This document shows, in pieces, positions 22,601 through 34,600 of a stretch of DNA of 64,000 nt. Each line of letters begins with the position of its first letter. The first letter of the stretch is position 1. The position numbers were made by a program, and so were the translations under genes. The notes beneath the pieces were generated by a model, which had not been told where the DNA came from, did not search any database, and worked only from the letters and a program-made list of their open reading frames with translations. Source of the stretch: Archivesica marissinica (taxonomy: Eukaryota > Mollusca > Bivalvia > Venerida > Vesicomyidae); NCBI GenBank assembly GCA_014843695.1, contig CM026390.1:16862759-16926758 (forward strand), in the 5' to 3' direction.

Positions 22601-25600
22601 TGAAGAAATTAGTCATTTTAGATTTTGACTGGTTCCCCATATGAGCGACAACTCCTGAAGAGATTAGTTATTTTAGATTTTGACTGGTTCCCCATATGAG
22701 CGACAACTCCTGAAGAGATTAGTCATTTTAGATTTTGACTGGTTCCCCATATGAGAGACAACTCCTGAAGAGATTAGTCATTTTAGATTTTGACTGGTTC
22801 CCCATATGAGCGACAACTCCTGAAGAGATTAGTCATTTTAGATTTTGACTGGTTCCCCATATGAGCGACAACTCCTGAAGAGATTAGTCATTTTAGATTT
22901 TGACTGGTTCCCCATATGAGCGACGCCTCCTGAAGAGATTAGTCATTTTAGATTTTGACTGGTTCCCCATATGAGCGACAACTCCTGAAGAGATTAGTCA
23001 TTTTAGATTTTGACTGGTTCCCCATATGAGCGACAACTCCTGAAGAGATTAGTCATTTTAGATTTTGACTGGTTCCCCATATGAGCGACAACTCCTGAAG
23101 AGATTAGTCATTTTAGATTTTGACTGGTTCCCCATATGAGCAACAACTCCTGAAGAGATTAGTCATTTTAGATTTTGACTGGTTCCCCATATGAGCGACA
23201 ACTCCTGAAGAGATTAGTCATTTTAGATTTTGACTGGTTCCCCATATGAGCGACGCCTCCTGAAGAGATTAGTCATTTTAGATTTTGACTGGTTCCCCCA
23301 TATGAGCGACAACTCCTGAAGAGATTAGTCATTTTAGATTTTGACTGGTTCCCCATATGAGCGATGCCTCCTGAAGAGATTAGTCATTTTAGATTTTGAC
23401 TGGTTCCCCATATGAGCGACAACTCCTGAAGAAATTAGACATTTTAGATTTTGGAGGATAGTTCATGATACAGACTGACCTCCCGCAAGCTAGCTGGATA
23501 GCTTCCACATATGATAGAATTAGACACCCCCAGTGGGATTCAAACATACAGCAATGAGGGGCAAGTGATTTGAAGTCAACGAGCATAACCACTCTGTAAC
23601 AGAGGCCTCCCCCCGCCGAGGATTTCGGATTTGCTGTCGGTTTAGGTCGCAAATGTGTCTTGCTGGTAACCTGCACATACCATGTCACCAGACTTACCTC
23701 ATCCGGATCCGACCATAGCATATCACACACAAGCCCTTGGTCTGGTACCACCATAGGACGCTCCATCTCTCGGATCTGTTTGAACAATTCAAGTAAAAGC
23801 ATTAATTTACTTACAAATGCTACATAACTAAATATCGGATTATTGAGAAATAGCATTTCCTGTCCCTCAACCCATGTGTGACAACTGTGGTACAAAGCAG
23901 AACAAATCGGGAGGAAGGAACATAGTGGACAGCTGTATGGAGACAATGAAGGGACATCTGCGATAAGAACCCCAAGTCGATCTAGTTATTGGAGAAAATG
24001 ATGATATAAGAAATATTGAGAAAGTGTAGCACAAGTTTGAACTGATCCCATGGTGGCTGATAATGAACCGACATTCGACAAATTACAGCCATTTTGAACC
24101 AACATTTGACCAATTACAGCCATTTTGAACTGACATTCGACCAATTACAGCCATTTTGAACCAACATTCAACCAATTACAGCCATTTTGAACCGACATTC
24201 AACCAATTACAGCCACTTTGAACCGACATTCAACCAATTACAGCCATTTTGAACCGACATTCAACCAATTACAGCCACTTTGAACCGACATTCAACCAAT
24301 TACAGCCATTTTGAACCAACATTCAACCAATTACAGCCATTTTGAACCGACATTCGCCCAATTACAGCCATTTTGAATTAGAATCTGGTCAAATGCGTTT
24401 TAAAAAACCTCCACGAAATTGGTTTTGTTTAGCCTTCAACAAAGTAGCAAATACAAAAGAACAGTTTATGTTGCTTGTGGTTATTAATCAGATGAATATG
24501 TGATAAATGTAATGAGAGGGCATTATACCTTGTTGAGAAGTTAGTTATAATATTGCATGGATATCATCATAGACCGAGAATACAACTTGCCCCACTTTGC
24601 TTAGACCGAGAATACAACTTGCCCCACTTTGCTTAGACCGAGAATACAACTTGCCCCACTTTGCTTAGACCGAGAATACAACTTGCCCCACTTTGCTTAG
24701 ACCGAGAATACAACTTGCCCCACTTTGCTTAGACCGAGAATACAACTTGCCCCACTTTGCTTAGACCGAGAATACAACTTGCCCCACTTTGCTTAGACCG
24801 AGAATACAACTTGCCCCACTTTGCTTAGACCGAGAATACAACTTGCCCCACTTTGCTTAGACCGAGAACACAACTTGCCCCACTTTGCTTAGACCGAGAA
24901 TACAACTTGCCCCACTTTGCTTAGACCGAGAATACAACTTGCCCCACTTTGCTTAGACCGAGAATACAACTTGCCCCACTTTGCTTAGACCGAGAATACA
25001 ACTTGCCCCACTTTGCTTAGACCGAGAATACAACTTGCCCCACTTTGCTTAGACCGAGAATACAACTTGCCCCACTTTGCTTAGACCGAGAATACAACTT
25101 GCCCCACTTTGCTTAGACCGAGAATACAACTTGCCCCACTTTGCTTAGACCGAGAATACAACTTGCCCCACTTTGCTTAGACCGAGAATACAACTTGCCC
25201 CACTTTGCTTAGACCGAGAATACAACTTGCCCCACTTTGCTTAGACCGAGAATACAACTTGCCCCACTTTGCTTAGACCGAGAATACAACTTGCCCCACT
25301 TTGCTTAGACCGAGAATACAACTTGCCCCACTTTGCTTAGACCGAGAATACAACTTGCCCCACTTTGCTACGGTAATTCACTATTAATGCACGGTTATAA
25401 TAAGTCTGAAACAGAAAGAAAACTGGGGAACATTATGCAATGTTGCAGAAATATGGGAAGTTGCTGTTAGAATGGCTTATATAGTTAATGAACAATAGTA
25501 ACTTAAAAATAATCACATTTTTGTCACTTAAAATACAGTTATTTTACAGTCATTGTATTTATGAAATTTTCATTGCATGTAATCATGTGCTCAACTACAA

Positions 25601-28600
25601 CATAAATTACATTACATGATTATCTTAATGTATTCACCCATGAAATAATCAATGCTATGTTAAAGTCAGATTGCTGTTCAGAAAGAAGAAATTACACTCT
25701 GTGTATTTTACGTTTATTTATCGTCGCTACCGGTTGCCCATATGAGCGACGCCTCCTGAAGAGATTAGTCATTTTAGATTTTTGGAGGATAGTGCAATGA
25801 TACAGAGACCCATTCCAGAGTCTCCTCTGGTTCTTTTACATGCACAGTGTACAGAACCGACACGAGACCTCGGTTTAAAGTCCCAGCTGAAAGACTGTTC
25901 ATTTTATTAGGGTCAGACCGATCCCTGGATTACCAGTCCAACGTGTAACACTACAGATCTGTCTGTATGCATGTGTCGCACTTTATATGCCAGCAATTAA
26001 ATACATGTATGCATAAAGCGATGTACAGTCTTACATCCGTCATACATACAGCAAAGTCGGTTATTTCGAATTATCCGGTTATCTCAAAGTCGGATCAAAG
26101 TCCTGTTTCAGACACTATCATTCTACATATACCTGGCTCCGTTTATATCTAATTTCGTTAAGTCAAACTTCGGTTATGTAGAAGTATTTTGTTCGGTCCG
26201 ACGGAATTCGACAGAACGGATGTAGACTGTGCATTAATTTCTATTATGATTTGCTACATAGAAACGGAGTGATGAAGAGATATGAACAAGACTATCCCAG
26301 TCAAAATAAGATTCAACCACTATTTACATTCTTGTCCGGTTAACTGTGACTTTAATAAACGGGGTCATATTATGTTTATCATATAACGGAGACAGATTTA
26401 AACCACCCACACAAAATGGGGTTGATAAACTACCACATAGTCACACCTGAATGATTTGGAAATTTACTCCCGAACGAATGATGTCATTTAGGTAGAACAT
26501 ATAGGGAAATTTACTCCCGAACGAATGATGTCATTTAGGTAGAACATATAGGGATATTTACTCCCGAACGAATGATGTCATTTAGGTAGAACATATAGGG
26601 AAATTTACTCCCGAACGAATGATGTCATTTAGGTAGAACATATAGGGAAATTTACTCCCGAACGAATGATGTCATTTAGGTAGAACATATAGGGAAATTT
26701 ACTCCCGAACGAATGATGTCATTTAGGTAGAACATATAGGGAAATTTACTCCCGAACGAATGATGTCATTTAGGTAGAACATATAGGGAAATTTACTCCC
26801 GAACGAATGATGTCATTTAGGTAGAACATATAGGGAAATTTACTCCCGAACGAATTATGTCATTTAGGTAGAACATATAGGGAAATTTACTCCCGAACGA
26901 ATGATGTCATTTAGGTAGAACATATAGGGAAATTTACTCCCGAACGAATGATGTCATTTAGGTAGAACATATAGGGAAATTTACTCCCGAACGAATGATG
27001 TCATTTAGGTAGAACATATAGGGAAATTTACTCCCGAACGAATTATGTCATTTAGGTAGAACATATAGGGAAATTTACTCCCGAACGAATGATGTCATTT
27101 AGGTAGAACATATAGGGATATTTACTCCCGAACGAATGATGTCATTTAGGTAGAACATATAGGGATATTTACTCCCAAAGGAATGTTGTCATTTAGGTAG
27201 AACATATAGGGATATTTACTCCCGAACGAATGATGTCATTTAGCTAGAACATATAGGGAAATTTACTCCCGAACAAATGATGTCATTTAGGTAGAACATA
27301 TAGGCAAATTTACTCCCGAACGAATGATGTCATTTAGGTAGAACATACAGGGAAATTTACTCCCGAACGAATGATGTCATTTAGGTAGAACATAGAGGGA
27401 TATTTACTCCCGAACGAATGTTGTCATTTAGGTAGAACATATAGGGATATTTACTCCCTAACGAATGATGTCATTTAGGTAGAACATATAGGGAAATTTA
27501 CTCCCGAACAAATGATGTCATTTAGGTAGAACATACAGGGAAATTTACTCCCGAACGAATGATGTCATTTAGGTAGAACATATAGGGAAATTTACTCCCG
27601 AACGAATGATGTCATTTAGGTAGAACATATAGGGAAATTTACTCCCGAACGAATGATGTCATTTAGGTAGAACATATAGGGAAATTTACTCACAGAACTG
27701 GTCTATCCTTCAGTAGTTTTCAAGTACATTAAAAATGTTAGAGAGGTTGAATTTCTCTATTTGAAAACTTGGGTAATACTGGTTTTGTAACAAATATAAT
27801 TCCATGGTAACTACCTTTTTTAGAAACTACCTCCACATTTAACCCTTTCCTTCATAGAGATTTAGGTTAATATACTATTATATCTGCATACAAACGACAG
27901 CCATTTAGCTATCATGCAGTGGATAAGTAGTCGCCATATCTATCCCACCTCCATAGATATTACTGGGACTACATAGATTTAGGTTAATATACTATTATAT
28001 CTCCATACAAATGACAGCCATTAAGCTATCATGCAGTGGATAAGTAGTAGCCATATCTATCCCACCTCTATAGATATTACTGCGACTACATGAGATTCTG
28101 GCCTTTATTATGAACATTGGTTTGGCTACTACATTGTCAATGTATGTTGTATTGGTAATGGCATTAAGAGGTGCTTCTATGAGGGAAAGGGTTTTAACAG
28201 GAATATGACTTTAACGATCGATAGCTTATAACTAACGAGCGACCGTGGTCTGTAGATATATGGGTATAATTCACAAACAACTACAGGTTGTCACATTTAT
28301 CATCATTATAATGCTGTAGATAAATCCTTTCATCATACGACTCACTCCCAGAATAATTAGCACTTGGAATCAATGGCAAACGATGTTAGTATTGACAACA
28401 GTGAGAGCTCATCAGCTCATTATATGTTATAATATTGCATAGTACTCTCTGCCTAGGCAATTATAAACAAATTACTAGATTTTCATCCAAATTTGGACCA
28501 AAATTAAACTGTTCATGTTATTTTTTAAAATATTAAATTTATTTTAGCTCGATTACCGTAGTTTAAACTTTATTCATCTGACATACGTCCTGGTCCGAGG

Positions 28601-31600
28601 ATCGAACCCAGGTTGCATTAGCTCGATTGTGCAATAAGTTCTTACAACTTAGTTTAAATGCTCTCGAGACCTCATTCCTGATCGAATCCCCCATGAGGTA
28701 GAGAGAAGAGGCAATGTGGAATTTAAGTGCCTTGCATAAAGATACAATTGCAATGGGTACACCTGGGAGCGAACTCCGGGCCTCTCACACCTGAAGCGAT
28801 TGCGCTATCACCAATTCCGCTATAAATAAACTTGAGGGTGTTGTCAAAAAGAGGAGGAGGGTAGGGATGATAACTCTAGCAATTAATTTACAATGACATT
28901 ATAGGAAATATATACAGAAGCGGTTGTGTACATACTTAAGCATAATACCAGCATACGATGTTTCCAAGTTATGGCAACGGTGAGGCGTGCATATCGAGCC
29001 ATGTAGAAGTAGTCAAGAGAAATATTTTTTACAGAGGGATGCAAATAAACTTCACAATCCTCCTTGTACTATTAGCGATGCATTTGGAAAATCAGTGGTT
29101 AAATTTTTTTTTCATAACCTCTCATTCTACAGGACTAGTGACCGTAAAAATATTTCTTTATGATAATGGTTACGCCAAATAAAGTATGTTTGTCTGTCTG
29201 TCTACTTTCACATTGTTTACAGATTACGGGAATATTCAGGGAGCATATGTTAAATAATACAGTCTACATCCGCTATGTCAATGTCGGTTATGTCGAATTC
29301 TCCGGTTATCTCGAAGTCGGATCAAAGTTCCGTTTCAGACATCATTTTACATATAACTGGATCAGCTTATATCGAATTTCGTTATGTCAAACTATGGTTA
29401 TGTCGAAGTATTTTGTTCGATCCGACGGAATTCGACATAATGGATGTAGACATGTATATTGAAAATTCATCCTAGTCACTGACTATGAAATATTTTTACG
29501 GTCACTAGTCCTGTAGAATGAGAGGTTATGAAAAAAAAATTAACCACTGATTTTCCTTCTCTCTCCTTCATGGCGATGGATTCCACCATGAATGAGGTCT
29601 CGAGAGTGATTAATATAAGTTGAAAGAACTTGTTTCACAATCGAGCTAAAATAAATTTGTATAAACTAGACAATGGACTAGTTCACATTTTTTACACTCG
29701 CAGATGCCAAAGTTATTGATAAAACAACTTAGCTGTGATTAAGAGAATGAACGTTATTTATCATACAACGATTGTGAAACAAGTTGTAACAGCTTATATT
29801 AATCATTCTCATTGGTATTTGTAGTCATTCGTGTGGGAGGGAGCCGGAGAAACTCCGGAGAAAACCACCTGTCCAATCTGGTGAACACCGTACCATTTCT
29901 CATACTTCCCAGTCTGAGGCTCTAACCAGGGTTGTAGTGAGAAAGCGAGCATGCTAACCACTGCGCTAATCGGACAGCCATGATTACACCACTGCCATTT
30001 GCATGGATTGTATATACATATGCTTATTGACGTGTAAGTTTAGAATCTACATTAAATTTTCTAAAAGCACCAAAAACATGCTCGTCCTGTGGTATTGGGC
30101 TAACTGACCCTTCTATGCGTGTCAGTGGTGCTGCTCCACTACGCATTTTATTTTGGAGCAATGTATTTAGTGCATACTGGTGCATTTTTGATAGGGTACC
30201 AGGCATATATGTTTGGCAATGAGCATCCGGCACTCGTTTTCTTTTGGCAATTTAAAGCAGGGCATGTACGCTAGTTCAACCCCTCACCGTATGAATCTGC
30301 AAAGTAATGTTACCTGTATGCACTAATGATAAGGCAAAATTATTGAAATAAAATCAAGTGCCGTTAAACAAAGGACACACAATAGCTTATATAATGCAAT
30401 TCACACCATGGACCCCTTTGAACTACTGTCCATACTGAAATCACTAATGATGGAGAAAAGCTTACGATTTAATCCATTTGTTCTTGTATAATAATGTTAC
30501 AACATGATAAAATAAAATATGTTTAAACTAAATCACTAATGGGAAATGTGACATGGAATTCAAAGGAGTTCAGGCCATGAGGTTATTAAAATGTTCAAAT
30601 CTCAAACTGAGTCTCAAACTTCTGATTGGTGGAGCCAAAAGCAAACCAATCAAATTGCTTGAGTGCGAGTTTGAGATCTGAGACAAGTTGTATAATCTCA
30701 GGCCCCTGATCTTATTCCTTATTCAGCATTCAACTTTATTTTGCATGGTCATTATGCTTGAATGGCCTTACAGTTAACGACAGACAGGATTTAGCATCAT
30801 AAGCAGGGTGCATGTCCTCTGTAATAGCCAATCAACTCTGCAAAATCACTAACTAAATCTAATTGAAGCATTCGGTGAACGATAGACATACTTTGTGTAT
30901 GGTTCCACAGGCTTTTAAACCCTTGAAACCAATTAGCTTTCTTCAGAAATATGGTTCAAGCAAAGACACTCATTTAATTACATTAATACACAAACCTAAC
31001 CACTCTGTCTGGGGTATATTCAGTCAAGAGAAACTGTGTTAATAACACAAACCTAACTCTGTTTAAGTCTAAGGATTGTTATACAATTGTATTTGTTACA
31101 CAACCAGCATTAACAAAGTGTTTTCATTTTCAGTAAAGAAATTCAACACTTTTAAATAACATTTTTCATAGCTGAAAAATTTATAATCCTATTTTGACAT
31201 GGGTGGTCTTTTTTCCGTTTGGCTCTTCTCATAGCTCCAGTTCTTGGTAACAAATCATAATAGTACGGTAATTATGTACGTACTGCATACATCACTTTTA
31301 GCACAATTTATTCAATTTGCTTTGGGCGTATGACATTTGTTACAGCAATGGGTTTTTTTTTATCTCATTTATAAATGGAACTGAGCTCAATTGGAGATAT
31401 GTGGTTAACTTTATTCCATTACAAATCTTACAGAATGCACTGATGCACAACAACAATTTAGGAAGTTTGTTTATCAGCCTTTCTATGGTTTATTCTGTAA
31501 ATAATTTTCTAAGCAAATTGCTATATTAAACCAAATAAAACAAACAAACATATATAAAGTTCCAACAAATAAAAACAGATCTTTTTTTCAAAATGTTGTT

Positions 31601-34600
31601 TTGCTTGTTTCTCCACCATAAGTCGACCTAGTACTTTCATTGCATTCCTACCTAGTACTTTCATTGCATTTCTACCTAGTACTTTCATTGCATTTCTACC
31701 TAGTACTTTCATTGCATTTCTACCTAGTACTTTCATTGCATTCCTACCTAGTACTTTCATTGCATTCCTACCTAGTACTTTCATTGCATTCCTACCTAGT
31801 ACTTTCATTGCATTCCTACCTAGTACTTTCATTGCATTCCTACCTAGTACTTTCATTGCATTCCTACCTAGTACTTTCATTGCATTTCTACCTAGTACTT
31901 TCATTGCATTCCTACCTAGTACTTTCATTGCATTTCTACCTAGTACTTTCATTGCATTCCTACCTAGTACTTTCATTGCATTCCTACCTAGTACTTTCAT
32001 TGCATTCCTACCTAGTACTTTCATTGCATTCCTACCTAGTACTTTCATTGCATTTCTACCTAGTACTTTCATAGCATTTCTACCTAGTACTTTCATAGCA
32101 TTTCTACCTAGTACTTTCATTGCATTTCTACCTAGTACTTTCATAGCATTTCTACCTAGTACTTTCATAGCATTTCTACCTAGTACTGTCATGCATTTCT
32201 ACCTAGTACTTTCATAGCATTTCTACCTAGTACTTTCATAGCATTTCTACCTAGTACTTTCATAGCATTTCTACCTAGTACTTTCATAGCATTTCTACCT
32301 AGTACTTTCATAGCATTTCTACCTAGTACTTTCATAGCATTTCTACCAAGTACTTTCGTAGCATTTCTACTTAGTAGTTTCATAGCATTTCTACCTAGTA
32401 CTTTCATAGCATTTCTACCTAGTACTTTCATAGCATTTCTACCTAGTAGTTTCATAGCATTTCTACCTAGTAGTTTCATTGCATTTCTACCTAGTACTTT
32501 CATAGCATTTCTACCTAGTACTTCCATCACATTTCTACCTAGTACTTTCATTGCATTTCTACCTAGTACTTTCATCACATTTCTACCTAGTACATTCATA
32601 GCATTTCTACCTAGTACTTTCATTGCATTTCTACCTAGTACTTTCATCACATATCTACCTAGTACTTTCATCACATTTCTACCTAGTACTTTCATAGCAT
32701 TTCTACCTAGTACTTTCATAGCATTTCTACCTAGTACTTTCATAGCATTTCTACCTAGTACTTTCATAGCATTTCTACCTAGTACTTCCATCACATTTCT
32801 ACCTAGTACTTTCATTGCATTTCTACCTAGTACTTTCATTGCATTTCTGGATGAGAAAACGATCGACTTATGGTCGGGGAATATACGATGCAATAATATT
32901 ATAGCTACATGTATTCATATTAAATTTACATTTAGCTCGACTGTACAAACGATAGATTAAATGCATGGGTTATTATAGCTCCGGAACTGCATCTTAACTC
33001 TTTGCACGCTAGCGGAGAAAATAACAGTCAAATATATCCTGGAATTTCATTGGAATTGAGTTGTAACGACACAATTCTAATGAAATTACACAACATATTT
33101 CCCGAATGTTCAGCTATATTTAAGAAGAACACATTTAATGAGTTGTCATCTGCTACAATAATTTGAATCATTTATAGCTTTTATTTTATCCCGCATGCTA
33201 AGAGATAATCTTCCATCCGAGTCGCACAATGTCAAAACCAACACAATAGCTGATACCAATGCATATACTCAGCCATAAGTCGACCACACTCATAAGTTAA
33301 GGAGGTACTACTGGGACTAAAACATGTATATTTTACAGGCACTAGTTCATAATTATATCAATGTATATTGTTCACAAAATTCCTGTTCCTTAAAACTTTC
33401 TCAAAAGCAGATACAATCTCCAGGGATCACAGGTTCGATCCCCCGTCTGACCATAATAAAATAAACAGTCTTTCAGATGGGACGTTAAACCGAGGTCTCG
33501 TGTCGGTGCTGTACACTGTGCACGTAAAAGATACCAGAGGAGACTCTGGAATGGGTCTCTGTCTGTATCATTGCACTATCCTCCAAAAATCTAAAATGAC
33601 TAATCTCTTCAGGAGGCGTCGCTCATATGGGCAACCGGTAGCGACGATAGATAAACGTAAAAAAATACACACATACAATCAACAGATGGGAGAGATAAAA
33701 GGGGGAAGTAATGTAAACTGCTATCACAGAACTGGATTGGATTTCAAAACAAACTCGGCTACAGGTCAGTGGATCAGAACTGGATTGGATTTCAAAACAA
33801 ACTCGGCTACAGGTCGGTGGATCAGAACTGGATTGGATTTCAAAACAAACTCGGCTACAGGTCAGTGGATCAGAACTGGATTGGATTTCAAAACAAACTC
33901 GGCTACATGTCGGTGGATCAGAACTGGATTGGATTTCAAAACAAACTCGGCTACAGGTCGGTGGATCAGAACTGGATTGGATTTCAAAACAAACTCAGCT
34001 ACATGTCGTTGGATCAGAACTGGATTGGATTTCAAAACAAACTCGGCTACAGGTCGGTGGATCATTTTAAGAAGCAAATAAGGTTGACTTATGATCGAGC
34101 ATATTCAGTAGCTCCAAATCTACTGTGATAGAAAAATAAAATTGGTACTATAAAATTTCAAATACCAAACCTGATAAGATAATTCAAACTTTGAATGTTC
34201 TCTAATGTTCAACAGAGAATGTGTACATGCGCAATTTGTACATGTATACAGTTAAACACCTGAATTAAGCAGCCACTTTCCAGATTCACAATGTGTTGTT
34301 TTATTATACATTTGACCTCTATTAAGCAGCCACTTTCTGTGATTCCCTTGGCTGGCTACTTAAGACAGGTTTGACTGTATTAACTTCTAAAATCGGAACA
34401 TTTCAAACTTGGTATTTCAGAATACATGCTACCGTTTGGTACCAAGTTTGCATTTTTATCATCAGTAGTGATTAAGTTCTGTGTTTTTATGTTGGTTTTG
34501 TCAGGGAGAGCTCGTTTGTATGCTACAATGTTAGTTACGTTGTGAGTGGTGACAACAAAACAAATCACTTGCAAAACTGCATCAAAAACATCTTGTTAAG

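Noticed and set aside
23389..23946. A 185-codon minus-strand gene
   Set aside because: Only 26 codons inside it (23,698-23,775) are the true PP1 exon E2; the rest is intron and SINE read-through.
30024..30233. A ~70-codon minus-strand gene or exon
   Set aside because: Composition is mildly protein-like, but no splice sites, good start codon or recognised domain were found. Only a homology search could rescue it.
31521..32893. MKVLGRNA repeat proteins on the minus strand
   Set aside because: A 24-bp array with an eight-codon period. The two frames are split by a small deletion, and no promoter or splice evidence exists.
33368..34128. 237- and 119-codon plus-strand frames
   Set aside because: They fuse a SINE2 copy to a 48-bp array with a sixteen-codon period and have no gene context.
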